DNA of 64,000 bases, taken from positions 1 to 64,000 of the forward strand of contig JAIWZP010000014.1 in NCBI GenBank assembly GCA_025201375.1, in the 5' to 3' direction. The notes under the pieces were generated by a model that was not told the DNA's origin, ran no database searches, and was given only the letters and a program-made list of their open reading frames with translations. The DNA is from Gongronella butleri. Lineage: Eukaryota > Mucoromycota > Mucoromycetes > Mucorales > Cunninghamellaceae. Positions 10,746-20,482 of the stretch are shown piece by piece. The stretch's first letter is position 1; the number at the start of each line of letters is the position of its first letter. A program made the translations under genes and the position numbers.

Positions 10746-10844
10746 GCTCTGAACATTTTTTTCCCGTAGGCAAATGCCAGCGTGCGTGAATTCGTCGCCC
10801 GTCAACTCCGAATCGAACTTGAACATGGTCGTTACACGATCTAA
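6785..10844 (+). CDS. LAGLIDADG homing-endonuclease-like protein with PIP box, CUE-like repeats and zinc fingers
   Basis: Fifteen exons (6785-6803, 6883-6918, 6980-7357, 7415-7735, 7793-8615, optional 8697-8711, 8797-9444, 9572-9791, 9853-9981, 10044-10118, 10212-10307, 10363-10467, 10530-10544, 10611-10700, 10770-10844) encode about 1014 residues. Residues 4-11 (QKRISDFF) form a perfect PCNA-interacting box, followed by TPAKRRR, a likely nuclear signal. Three CUE-like units follow, for example LEEAFPGISREEALHALQQ and LQDVFPLASRQEIIQALDG. Two LAGLIDADG motifs come next: LYVLGLYSGDG (about residue 479) and LAIVLLGLLHADGS (about 595). Each keeps the acidic residue expected to bind metal, and the spacing suits a monomeric two-motif endonuclease. 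Zinc fingers begin near residues 900, 932 and 966 (CDAC...HQRTH, CSTC...HFGGKFH, CDVC...HLKSKAH). LAGLIDADG plus C-terminal zinc binding resembles yeast HO, without a visible Hint domain. Activity is unproven; it may be domesticated. The two 15-base exons are uncertain but phase-neutral. Confidence 0.75.
6980..8080 (+). repeat. Tandem exon-intron duplications, 378-base period, each encoding a CUE-like unit
   Basis: Exon 4 (7415-7735) and the start of exon 5 (7793 to about 8080) are nearly identical at a 378-base offset. The 57-base introns before them (7358-7414 and 7736-7792) differ at one base. Exon 3 (6980-7357) shares its last ~80 bases (PSPEREDTTPEAPQLALSP) at the same 378-base offset, but its CUE-like part has diverged. 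This indicates an older duplication followed by a very recent one. Confidence 0.9.
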
Positions 10845-11360
10845 ATCCATTTCATTCCCAAAAACAAAACAAAAGCAACATTCCAAACATCTATATCATA
10901 TCATTTAGTGTAGCATCCCCTCAGAGAAATAAAATTTGAGCATTAGTCAGCCTAGGGACAAGGCAAAAGATCGACTTTTCAGATCACAAATGTAATTTTA
11001 GTGCATAATTGATTTTGCGAGCACTCGTCGATCTAAAATTTGGCTCTGGCATTTGATATTTTATGCGATGCTGTCGGTTTTATTGCTGGCTCCAATGTTG
11101 ACTTGCTGAATGAATCCTATTTTTACGAGAATGCACCAGCCGATCGCTTTGAAACCCATTAAATTGTCACGGACCATCCCAAGCTCAGAAGCGAGCGCAC
11201 CCAAAAGGCGCCCGAGTCGACACATATCACGCGTTAAAAGTCATTTTCGCAAATTTAGGACTGATTCTAGTTTTTTTCGTGGATGTCGGCAAACTGGCGC
11301 CATTTAATTAAAAGAGACACGCTCGGACGCCATTTTCCAATTGATTGCACGCCCGATATT
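10845..11360. other. Intergenic stretch downstream of the LAGLIDADG gene
   Basis: This is the AT-rich 3' flank of two convergent genes. AATAAA-like poly(A) signals occur near 10927. No coding capacity or RNA gene was recognised. If the bracketed segment is a mobile unit, one of its edges should lie here or at 11361. Confidence 0.4.
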
Positions 11361-11775
11361 GATCGATACCTACCATTTTTTGGCTCGTCCCCCTTGATAC
11401 CTTGCTTTTACCCCCAAATCATAAAATATGACAACTACTTTCACTTTATTTCTACAATTAATAGCTGTTCATGCCCTTCCACTTGAAGAATTGGTTCAAG
11501 CCTTTCATAAAGATTTTGCCAAACGCAAATGAAATCGGGCCAGAGCTGTGATTTCGCCAGGTGTTGCGCAACGACTCCTTCACCGCGCTTTGACCACGCG
11601 CCCACATGGTCGTCTCGTACTCACCAAGCGCCACTTGCCAGTCCTCACGCGCGAGCGCCTTGGCAAGATCAATCGAGTCCTGAACAAAAAAAAAAAAAAT
11701 GAGAAGCAAGTCGCAAAGTGCTTTTTTTTTCTTATTTTCTCACCATTAATGCCGTGTTGGCGCCAAGTCCCGCGT
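11361..11775 (-). repeat. Direct repeat, inner copy (3' end of the intact monooxygenase)
   Basis: This is the partner of 5974-6390. It forms the functional last exon, intron and 3' flank of the FAD monooxygenase. Confidence 0.85.
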
Positions 11776-12748
11776 TTGGTGAGGTAGCGTGAGCGGCGTC
11801 CCCGAGAAGCGTGACGCGTTGATGCTTTATCTTGGTCAATGGGCAATCTGGTTGGTATTTTGTCGAATGAACTTGTCGTGTACCGCCTAGGACCACATTT
11901 TCACCGGTGGCACGATCGACGAGCTTGGCGAATTCAGGATGAAAATGCTCGTGCACGATCTTCTGCATCCATTGGAGCATGCCAGCATTGTCAGTGGGAA
12001 GCGTGGTGCCCTCCACGAGCGAGTCAGGCCATGAAAGTCCGACAAACATGTCTTTGCCGCCGGTATCGTTGGACGCGACGCCTGTCAAGATGCTGTAGCC
12101 GTTCGGTGAACTAGAGCGCACCATGGCAAAGGGGAGCCAAGTCATCAAATGCGGAATTTCTTTTGGATCGGGCGCATCAAACATGATGCCAAATTGAGAG
12201 ACGCCCACTCCTTCGTATCGAATGCTAGGACAGAGTTGTTTCCTGACTTGTGACCAGCAGCCATCGGCTCCAATTGCGATATCTGCCGTGATCTTGCTGC
12301 CGTCCTCAAAAAATACATCGATGCCGTCGTCTTTCTCCTCGTAACGTGTGAAACGCTTGTTGTACACAATGTCCACCTTTTGGGCGAGCAGCCTATGCAG
12401 CGTGCGTCGATGCAGGATTGCAATGGCCCACGCACTGTCCTCGCCATTGGCCGCCGTGGCCGCCTGCGCAGGGCCGCCCATGCGCAGCAGCTCGTTTAAT
12501 TTTTCGTCAAGCACCACAAAGCCTGTCACCATATTGGATCGCGTCGCCTCCGCCAGATTCTCGATTTGCGCCTCCTTCATCGCCGCAAGACCATTCTGAT
12601 TGATGCCCAGATGCCAGCCTTGTTGATGCTCTGGTGATTTGATCTGGTCGTACACGGTCACCTCAAGATTCGGAGCGTACACCCGCAGCGCATTGGCAAG
12701 ATTCAGACCGCCGATGCCACCACCAATAATTGCAACAGTTTTAAGCAT
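11458..12748 (-). CDS. FAD-dependent monooxygenase (PHBH fold)
   Basis: Two exons on the minus strand (12748-11744, 11679-11458) encode about 408 residues. The N-terminus has the dinucleotide-binding Rossmann motif TVAIIGGGIGGLNLANAL. Around residue 170 is the family's DG motif (AIGADGCWSQVRKQL), and near residue 320 the second FAD-binding motif LLGDAAHATSPNAGLGANTA. These three define flavoprotein aromatic-ring hydroxylase-type monooxygenases, soluble enzymes that use NAD(P)H and O2 to hydroxylate small substrates. The substrate cannot be told from sequence. Exon 2 is short and ends WKGMNSY. Its near-perfect copy lies 5.4 kb away on the other side of the LAGLIDADG gene, so this 3' end may have been replaced or homogenised. 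The start is the first ATG, directly before the Rossmann motif. Confidence 0.9.
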
Positions 12749-13421
12749 GAGAGTTGTAAGAAAAAAAAGCAATGAAACGAAGAAAAATGAAAAGAAGAAA
12801 GAAAATGACCTTTTTTATATTTTTTTTTTCTATGACTTGCAATCCGATTCCTCGTTTTCCCTTTTGAGTCATACCGTGCCAATGTGATCGCCAAGGCCGG
12901 AGTACACGCCCTTACCGCCCTGATTTGAGTCAAAAAGTAGAAAAAGGTAAATAAACACTTTTTGGATTTCTTGGATGGTCTCGTCCCGTCAATCCCTTGG
13001 CTAGCAGGGTAGTCATGGCTTCCACATGGCCCTTTGGTCATCCTCGTTCCGTGTGATTTCGGGGGAAAAATGGGCCATGGTAAAGATCAAAGAGAAAAAA
13101 AGAGCGCATCGAGCGAGTATAAAACGCGCTTTGGTCATAAAAATAAGATCGAATCGCGTGGTATTGACTGCAATCACTCGACAATCTCTTGATCAAAAGA
13201 TTGGAGCTGTCCCAGCCCAAACGGAGGAGGAGATCAAGGAATTGGAGCCATCACAGCACAAAAGCATGGAAAAGTCGGCTTGCATCGACGTAAAGTCGCT
13301 TTCGAATTCCGCTATTTCCCGCATGAATTGGTTGTGACGACGAAAAGAGGCGCAAGACCACCCCTCCCTCCGTCGCTCTTGTTTTTCTTTCGCTTTTTTT
13401 TTATTATATATCGTGTACAAT
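12749..13421. promoter_or_regulatory. Divergent promoter region, monooxygenase and MIC19
   Basis: These 673 bases separate two divergent genes. A T-rich leader (13387-13412) precedes MIC19. A/T runs occur near 12770-12830. No gene was seen, and short open frames here look like chance. Confidence 0.4.
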
Positions 13422-14168
13422 ATGGGTGCGACACAGTCCAAGCAAAGCGAGCCTGTCATTTTCTACAACCAGAACGTTCCTCTTCAGGTAAAGCGCTAGA
13501 CGAAAAGCAAAACGAAGCGCCAATTCACCTGTGTTTTGCTTGTAGTTTTCGCAAGGACTCGTCGATTCGCTGGAATCTCGTCAAAAGGTGCGTGGACCTG
13601 CCAATGTCAATGCACAAATGACAAGGAAATTGACGTGTCTTGTTTTATAGGCCCCTGCCACCTCCGAGGAGGTTGAAAACATTGTGCGTCAGCGCGTGGC
13701 CGAGGAATTGTCGCGCACGCAGAGCCAAGATCAGTCTCTCAAGCAGCAATTGTTCGACGACATTGCCAAGCAGAACATCGACAGCGACCAAAACTCGGTC
13801 GCTCTGTCCTCTGATATCCAAAACATGATCCAGCGTATCGAGCGGTACGACCAAAAATACCGTTTTGTCACGTGTTCATGCAATTGAGCGCTCATCTCCC
13901 TTTTTTTTTTTTGGTGTTTTTTCTTGCTAGCTCGTCGCCCAAGGCAATCCCTGCCGATGTCGCCGAGCGACAGGAAGCTCTGGTCTTGTGCTACAAGTAA
14001 TGATCAGCGCGTCGCCCGTGATTTTTCATTGTACTGACTGATTTTATTCTCCTTTTTCATTATTTTAGGAACAACCAAAGCCGCGTCCTCGATTGCTGGC
14101 AGGAGGTCGAGCAATTCAAGGAGTCCGTAGTCAAGGCGCAGAAGCAATTCGTGTCCACCCACCAATAA
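13422..14168 (+). CDS. MIC19: MICOS complex subunit MIC19 (CHCH-domain protein)
   Basis: Five exons (13422-13487, 13546-13587, 13651-13844, 13931-13996, 14069-14168) encode about 155 residues. The N-terminus MGATQSKQSE is a typical N-myristoylation signal shared with yeast Mic19. Next come a short conserved segment (FSQGLVDSLES), a coiled coil of about 65 residues (EEVENIVRQRVAEELSRTQ onward), and a C-terminal CHCH-type region with cysteines in VLCYKNNQSRVLDCWQEVEQF. MIC19 sits on the inner mitochondrial membrane facing the intermembrane space and links MIC60 to the rest of MICOS at crista junctions. Only one C-x(n)-C pair is visible, as in yeast Mic19, rather than the two found in animal CHCHD3. 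Order, length and termini make this assignment strong. Confidence 0.88.
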
Positions 14169-17100
14169 AAAGTAGATTTTTGCACATTAGATCATTCAAA
14201 AACGCGTTTTCTCCCACTTTTTTTCCCTGCTTATCGACCCACTGGCGACGCAGAAACCCCCATTTCAGATTCAGCTGTGGTGGAAGGAAAGACGGAGAAA
14301 GCAAAAAGTGCGTACTTTTGGCAGTGCGATGCGCTTTCGTGATTCTTCTCTATTTCTCTATACCCCCACATGCAATCTCTCTCTCCTGTGGCCGAACAGA
14401 TATCCCTACTTCATTTGCAATAGCACATTCCAATGTCAACGGTCGTAAAGAAAGAAAAAATAACACGCATGTCGCCGGAGACGCTCCTTTGCGTTGAAAA
14501 CGCCCTGTATGCGCATAATCATCGTGATATTTTAATGTACAAATGGCTATTTTGACAAGAACAATTGGTGGATTGATTGTGCATGGTGGAAAACTACTGA
14601 GCTAGGGCCACCGTGACACCAGCAATCGTGAAATTGTGCGTTTTGGCATTTTCATACAGTCATTGCGCAACTGCTTGTCGTGGAATGCTCTAATCTTCTC
14701 GTACAAGTTATCTTGCTTTTGTTCGTTAAAACTATGTATTAAAATGGAGGTCGACTGCAGATGGCTTTTTGAGAAAATTTCGATTAAAGCCGTTTTGTTG
14801 TCTTTTTCATTACTTTTCGATAAATTCGCAACTTACAGTAGCAAAGCCTCCTTGAGTCTACAATTCCAGTCGTCCTTGTTCGAATGGGCCCACTTTTGTG
14901 GAGTTGCGATCGTTAGATGGCGTGCAATGCCGCATTTTGAAAATCATGAATTTTCCAAGGGACATAGTCGAGGATTTGAAAACGATGAAATTTAGGTCTT
15001 CAGATCGCCACGCATTCAACCATATGAAAGATGACCTGTATTCAGCGAGAGAAATGACATAAAACAGAGAGGTTCCATTAGCTGGTTCGTCGTAAAGTGC
15101 ATTTAAGGTCTTATTTTCGGCTCAAGGTCATCTCGACGAAACGTGCCTGTATCTCCGAGAAACAAGTAACATCAGAAAGGGCATGCTTCGCTGCATACGT
15201 TTTCATGGGTGATCAATGAAAAAAATGATTTTTTTGGCAATTTTGACGCGTTTCAAAATCATTAATGTTTTTCGACGCGCGACAAACCGCGTCAAGCGTC
15301 GAGTTGCATGCGTCTGTTCTTAAACAATCCATGCACCTGGAGTGTATCTTGCTAGTGGACGCACCGGCGCGGCTACATTGGCGCGTTTTCCTGATGAGAA
15401 TCGCGTTTGAAATTTAATTGAAAATCGCTCATTGCTCGTCAACGACCGCATGGACCGCGATTCTTTTGGCATTTCCGGGGTTTCTCCCTCTCGGGTTCTC
15501 TTGTGCATAAGTTTGGCATAATTCTGAGGACCTCATTTTTCATTTTCGTGTCGGATGGCTCAATTCGTCTAAATTTTGATTTGCATGTAGCGTGTTCCCA
15601 AAGGCTTGTGGGTGCTTCAAACCGCGTCCCCTCTATGGTTTCTAGCTTGCGACTGCACGTTGCAATGCGGTTTGAAGCTTCACGGCGCGTGGTTGGTCAG
15701 ATGCAAATGAATAGCCGTTTAAAAACAACCGCTTCATAAGCTCATCTCAAAAAATTGTACAAATGGTCCCATATTTGAAAAGCAGATGATGGCTAACCCG
15801 AGCACTCCATTACAGTATTACAAACTTTTCGGCAATCGGCTAGAACAGTCTTGCAATACTCGGGAAAATCAGGGTCAAATACGTTTTTCATAGAAAAACT
15901 CAACGAGATCTCAATAAATTCGCCTCAAAAAACCTAATGCCTTGAAAACTTCTTGTCTCGTTGATTCATTTGAAATCTCACACGCGTTGGTTGGTTTGTG
16001 TATCCGCAGAGCAAACGACCAAAATGGTGCATCATTTGCACTTTCCTGCTGAGTGTCTCTTTGGAATCCTGTTGAAATGGCCCCAGATTTGGACCAGTTG
16101 CTGACAGAACGCAAAACTCCAATGATTTCATTGTTTCTCGGCGACTGGCCAGCATGAAACACTCTTTACGTGCTACGTGTAAAATTCACGCCCAAATTAA
16201 TCATTGATGTGTTTTTGCTTGATGATCTCGGCCATGCGGCTCCATAATTACACTCGATGATGACTGGCTCATGTGTTCTCGCCAATTGAATGATTAAATA
16301 GTGAGCGCGCGCTCGGTAACGACGTCAAGCAAGCATACATTTTTTTTTTTAAATATTTTCTTCGCAATGAAACCATCCGGTCACCGTGCATGATGCGCCG
16401 GCTAAAAGTGGAGAGTGCCGAGTCGGATGCGAGATCCTTGAGGCAGGACTGACGCGCGAGTGAAACGATCCAGTCTCCAAAGCTCAATTTTATGAGAAAA
16501 TGCTCTTTTTTACGCGCTTTACGTTGTGCCCCCTTGCTTTGTGGGTTGTATTTTGTAAGTTAGCCCAGTGTCCATGCCAATTTACCTAATGATTGGCTAC
16601 TTGGAGATTGGCGAGGCCTCATGGGATGGGGTTATGATTACTCAACGCACCCACACCATTGGCTGGTCACAGGATTGGCTGCCATTGGTCCAGCGCACAC
16701 ACAAGTCGTACCTGGCCAAATTTAAGACCTGAGGGTGCATGGATGCATTCCACTGCCATGTGCGTGCCAATTCTTTTATTTTTTCACAAATGGGCGAGGC
16801 TTTTGCGATGGATAATAGTCAATTGACGAAGCTGCCCTGACTCAACTTAAAAGCACAAAAGTCGTGGGGTCAAAAATGGCTTGGCTATGCGCGCCCTGTC
16901 TGTCAGGAACTCCACCATGATAGTGAATTTTCCACAGTGATTGGTGCGCTTTTTAAACTAAACTTTTGTGTTTGTCCAATGGAGGCATGAGTTTATGAGT
17001 AATACCCCTTTTTAATGACAGTCTCCCCCATTTGTCTTTGTTTACCTTTTTCTTTTTCTTTTTTTTTTTTTTTTTTTGACCAACATCCCCCATCCTTTCG

Positions 17101-17170
17101 CCATTGTATATTTTTTTTCGCCCCCTTCCGTGCATCCCTCCTCTCCATCACATCCTCCATTCTGTATATA
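14169..17170. other. Gene-poor 3-kb region containing a dispersed repeat
   Basis: No coding gene with splice-consistent exons was found. Sequence is AT-rich with frequent TTTTGACGCG/ACGCG words. About 14820-15930 is a diverged copy of sequence at 45265-46400 (listed separately). The last 650 bases precede the GATA gene and end in a pyrimidine-rich leader with a T tract (17062-17078), so they probably contain its promoter and 5' UTR. Confidence 0.5.
14820..15930 (+). repeat. Dispersed repeat, copy A
   Basis: Collinear similarity to 45265-46400 is seen along about 1.1 kb. Anchors include TCAGATCGCCACGC (ends 15013 and 45480), GCTCATTGCTCGTCAACG (15427-15444 and 45898-45915) and GCAGATGATGGC (starts 15782 and 46252). 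The spacings between anchors match within a few bases. No open frame is shared between copies. Exact ends could not be set by eye. Confidence 0.75.
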
Positions 17171-17962
17171 ATGAATCAAGACTATCTTTTGTCTCCAGAT
17201 TTATTTTTTGGCTCTCAAGACGCTAGCGAGCCATTCTTCCAGCCTGCGCTGTCCCTGCCGTCGCCCACCACATCTTTGGACTCGATGTCGCCCATCACAC
17301 CCCTGGACTCGATGTCGCCTGAGATGAGCCCATTGGACGAGCAAGCCTTGACATCTTTGCTTCTTGCCGCGTCGGAATCGCCCGAGTTTGATTTGAATCA
17401 ATTCGTGTCGTTTGATGACGAATCTGCTGCTGCTCTTGGCAAGGACGACAATAAGGCCGCCAAAAAATCCAAAAAGGCGCGCGCCCCTCGCCAGCTGGAA
17501 TGCTTCAATTGCCGTGTGACCAAGACCCCCTTGTGGCGCCGTACCCCTGACCGTGCCCATTCTCTGTGCAATGCCTGTGGCCTCTACTACAAACAATATG
17601 GCTGCCATCGCCCCTTGCACGTGCGCCAAAAGAACCAGGTCCCCAAACCACAGGTGCCCTTTAACATGTCGTTGACAACGCCTCTCACGCCGCCCGCCAT
17701 TGGCAAGCCCATGGAGTCCGGCCTGAAGGAATTGAAGCCTATTGCCAGCAAGCCTCTGCTGCTGCCCGCTATCAGCGGTGTGAAACGCCCCTTTGATGGA
17801 GAGGAGGGATGCTTTGAAAACAAATCGCGAAAGGAATTGGCCGAAGAGGACGAGCGCTTCCGCTCTCTCTTGGCTCAAATGAACAAGGACCAAATGCATG
17901 GCTTCCTGGAGATGCTTGAACGCCGCTGCGTCATCTTGCGCTCGGTCCTCACGCAAGCGTGA
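17171..17962 (+). CDS. GATA-type zinc-finger transcription factor
   Basis: This is a single exon encoding 263 residues. Residues about 111-136 form one GATA finger of the C-x2-C-x18-C-x2-C class, starting [17 protein letters not shown] and ending [20 protein letters not shown]. The basic extension after the finger should contact the WGATAR major groove. The N-terminus is acidic, Ser/Pro-rich and contains a duplicated SLDSMSP/PLDSMSP motif, which may be an activation region or phosphorylation sites. A Lys-rich stretch ([14 protein letters not shown]) before the finger may be a nuclear signal. The C-terminus carries a helical segment ([20 protein letters not shown]). Fungal GATA factors of this size regulate nitrogen, iron or light responses; the class cannot be decided here. 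A pyrimidine-rich leader ends just before the ATG. Confidence 0.9.
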   Translation: MNQDYLLSPDLFFGSQDASEPFFQPALSLPSPTTSLDSMSPITPLDSMSPEMSPLDEQALTSLLLAASESPEFDLNQFVSFDDESAAALGKDDNKAAKKSKKARAPRQLECFNCRVTKTPLWRRTPDRAHSLCNACGLYYKQYGCHRPLHVRQKNQVPKPQVPFNMSLTTPLTPPAIGKPMESGLKELKPIASKPLLLPAISGVKRPFDGEEGCFENKSRKELAEEDERFRSLLAQMNKDQMHGFLEMLERRCVILRSVLTQA

Positions 17963-18525
17963 ATGGGCCCCCTGCAATCGCCCTGCGTGATTTTGCCCTA
18001 CTTTTTCTCTTTCCCCTCTTTTTTTTGATGGCGCTTTTGCTCTCACCCTTTTTCTTTTTTTTTTTTATCTGTGTATATTTCTGTTTAGTTTGATCTCTGC
18101 CATTCTTCAACAAGAATGGTAGACTGTAAAAATGTTCAACACATCCAATACCTGAGATTTCAACTCTCTAGCATCCTCCCCCCCCTCATCATTCATATTA
18201 TTATCATTATACCGTTCAACACTCTCAAAATAATTTAATTGACTTGTCCTTGACAACGAAAATAAAGCTGACCCAACCGTGGTTTTTTTTAAAAAAACAA
18301 ACGCGACTCTCCGATACCCAATTGCGACCACAAACGCGCCACGCGCTTTTTTTAAAATAAGGACAGACGCGTGATTTTATGCGTCTTCCTTGCCCAATCG
18401 CCCACCATCGCCCACCAGTACACTATGTCGTGTAAATGACGCGTGAATTTGACGTGTTTTGGTGTCAATGACCGTGGCTGTCGCCGATTTAAGCGAGTCA
18501 CAAGCTTTTTCTCGCTTGACCGTTT

Positions 18526-18569
<44 letters not shown>

Positions 18570-19090
18570 GCGGGAATGTTCCATTGGTTGCCCGTCCGTA
18601 TTTGCATGATAGTCATACACAACTTGCGCAGAATCGTAAGGCAGAGGCGCTTGTCCCCGTGACTTTTAGGTAGTACAATTCCGTTTTTCTATTTTGTACG
18701 CGTGAGCTGGACAGACTGCAACCCTCGTCGAGAGAGGTATGATAAACACGAGCGCCAATTCGCTCACAATGTATAGGGTCCGCGGTGCACACTGCTGGTG
18801 AGCTCATGTTGTGTCATCTTTTGCTTTTTTATCATCCACAACGCGACATCCCTGATGGCCACGGGACGTGCCGCGGAATTGGCATGATTTTCATTCTGTC
18901 CATTGTTGTCTCGTTCCTCTCCTCTATCCGTCAATGGCCCGTCGTCCTTGTTCCTTCCATTTCATTTATCATGGCATCTGATGCTCTCCCACGGCGCAGA
19001 TCGACCGTGCCCACCCTCATTCCGTCGTCAAATCACACGATTCACACGCTGACAAGCGTGACGGACTTGGCTTACAAGCGACGCGACGCG
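17963..19090. other. Intergenic region with a 41-base T homopolymer
   Basis: This is the 3' flank of the GATA gene and upstream of the first secreted-peptide gene. It contains an uninterrupted T run at about 18528-18568. A frame open from 18785 into the downstream gene exists by chance or as leader; no signal supports coding upstream of 19166. Confidence 0.5.
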
Positions 19091-19098
19091 TATAAAAA
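19091..19098 (+). promoter_or_regulatory. TATA box of the first secreted proline-rich gene
   Basis: TATAAAAA lies 75 bases before the ATG at 19166, directly after an ACGCGACGCG block. Its position supports the short signal-peptide start over the long upstream open frame. Confidence 0.6.
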
Positions 19099-19165
19099 CG
19101 GCTTCAGCGCATCGGTCGTCTTCTTTTCTATAATTTTCACAAACCTTGCTCCTCTTCTCTCCTCA

Positions 19166-19381
19166 ATGCAACTCATCAAGTCTCTCTTCTGTGTCGCCCT
19201 GGCCTACCTCATTGTGAGTCCCATTGCCGCTGCGCCGGCCGCGCCTCAAGACAAGGAACAAGCTGAACAGCAAGCCAAGCCCGAAATTTACTACCCTCCT
19301 CCTCCTTATCCTGTTCCTTATCCTCCTCCTTGCCCCTGGATGCCTTCCCCATACCCCGGCATTGGCTACCCGCACCGTTAA
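19166..19381 (+). CDS. Small secreted proline-rich protein (paralogue 1)
   Basis: This is a single exon of 71 residues. Residues 1-22 (MQLIKSLFCVALAYLIVSPI) are a clear signal peptide ending at an Ala-rich cleavage region. A short charged spacer (APQDKEQAEQQAKPE) leads into a Pro/Tyr-rich tail with YYPPPPYPVPYPPPCPWMP. One cysteine remains in the mature part. The layout matches the gene at 20189-20482: signal, Ala-rich site, DKEQ spacer and proline repeats. Both have a TATA-like box close upstream. Likely roles are cell-wall or extracellular matrix, or an effector-like function, but no known family was recognised and the role is inference. Confidence 0.7.
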   Translation: MQLIKSLFCVALAYLIVSPIAAAPAAPQDKEQAEQQAKPEIYYPPPPYPVPYPPPCPWMPSPYPGIGYPHR

Positions 19382-20188
19382 CTGGCCATTATGCCTTGAA
19401 AAAAAAGCTTAGTTACTTTTTTTGTCACAAATAAAACTTTTTCTTGTGTTTCTTGCCCAATTCCATTTTAACTTGGCTTGCGGCGGCAGAGACTGGCAAT
19501 TTGGCAGTGATTCTGTGCGCACATGAGGACAGAGGGATCAGAGCACAGTTGAAATTCGTTAAAAAAGAGAAAAAAAAACAGACAAAGAGTGCGCGACGTG
19601 ACGCATCGCTCGTACTGGGCGGGGCTAGCCATCCGGTGTGCCCGGTCATTGATGCTTCTTCCTTTTGCATAGTGTGTATTTAGCACATGGGCTCACAAGT
19701 GCATTTTTTATGATAAAAAAAGTCTTTTTTTTTCATCCGCGGCATTGACTTGCGACGCGCCCATCCCTAACCGTGACCATGACGACGCGCCGCGGGTGTT
19801 CATGTGACAATCATGCAGCGCGTGCCTCTGATTGATGGGGACGATCATAGAGAACAGCCTGGCATGGGTCGCGTGTTTGCATTTATCAGAGTTTTTCTTG
19901 TTTTGCGCTCGCCAATCATGATGCACACTGAACGTGGCAATGACGATCTGATTGGCTTTTGCTTTGTCAGTGTTTAGCGATCTGATTGTATATCGACAAT
20001 TTCTGCTAATTTTTTTATCAGAGCGCCAACTGTTGTCTCACGGACACTTTTTCTTTGGGTCCAGTCATCGATTCGTAGGGCGCACACGGTGCTCTGATTG
20101 ATTGAGACCGTGGAAGGCGTGTTGTCACATAAAAGACGCGATTTTCTGACCCTCTACCCACTTTTTGGCCACGATCTATTATTTTCCA
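19382..20188. other. Intergenic region between the two secreted proline-rich genes
   Basis: This stretch of 807 bases has no supported gene. AATAAAAC after the first gene (19430) may be its poly(A) signal. A TATA-like ACATAAAAG (20127-20135) lies about 55 bases before the next ATG. Confidence 0.5.
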
Positions 20189-20482
20189 ATGCAATCCATC
20201 CATTCTTTCGTCTGTATCGCTCTTACTTGGCTTGCCATTGCCATGCAAATGGCTCCCAGTGCGGCCACGCCATCCGTCCCCGCTGACAAGGAACAAGTGA
20301 CTCCTCAAGACCAAATCAACCCGGAGATGCATGGTTCTTTCCCTCCCCCGGTCTGGCACCCTCCTCCCATCTGGTTCCCGCCGCACCCTCCTCCCCCCAC
20401 CTGGTTCCCGCCTCATCCTCCTCCTCCCACCTGGTTCCCGCCGCAGCCTCCTCCTCCCTATCCGGGCTATCCTCCACACTAG
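20189..20482 (+). CDS. Small secreted proline-rich protein (paralogue 2)
   Basis: This is a single exon of 97 residues. The signal peptide is MQSIHSFVCIALTWLAIAMQ followed by an Ala/Ser cleavage region (APSAATPS). A charged spacer (VPADKEQVTPQDQINPE) precedes a tail made of near-perfect repeats of about 11 residues, P-P-P-x-W-F-P-P-(H/Q)-P-P, occurring three times (20367-20456) before ending YPGYPPH. It is a tandem paralogue of the gene at 19166 and in the same orientation. The repeat units at DNA level are also similar, so the tail probably expanded by slippage. A frame-open ATG at 20165 would add eight residues ahead of the signal; the later ATG gives a better signal peptide. Function is unknown. 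Confidence 0.7.
   Translation: MQSIHSFVCIALTWLAIAMQMAPSAATPSVPADKEQVTPQDQINPEMHGSFPPPVWHPPPIWFPPHPPPPTWFPPHPPPPTWFPPQPPPPYPGYPPH

Noticed and set aside
12749..13421. Short open frames on both strands (about 100 codons each) in the monooxygenase-MIC19 spacer.
   Set aside because: They lack conserved motifs and splice continuity and lie in a divergent promoter region.
18785..19165. In-frame extension of about 126 codons ahead of the first secreted proline-rich protein.
   Set aside because: A TATA box at 19091-19098 lies inside it and the signal peptide begins only at 19166, so the upstream frame is most likely promoter and leader.
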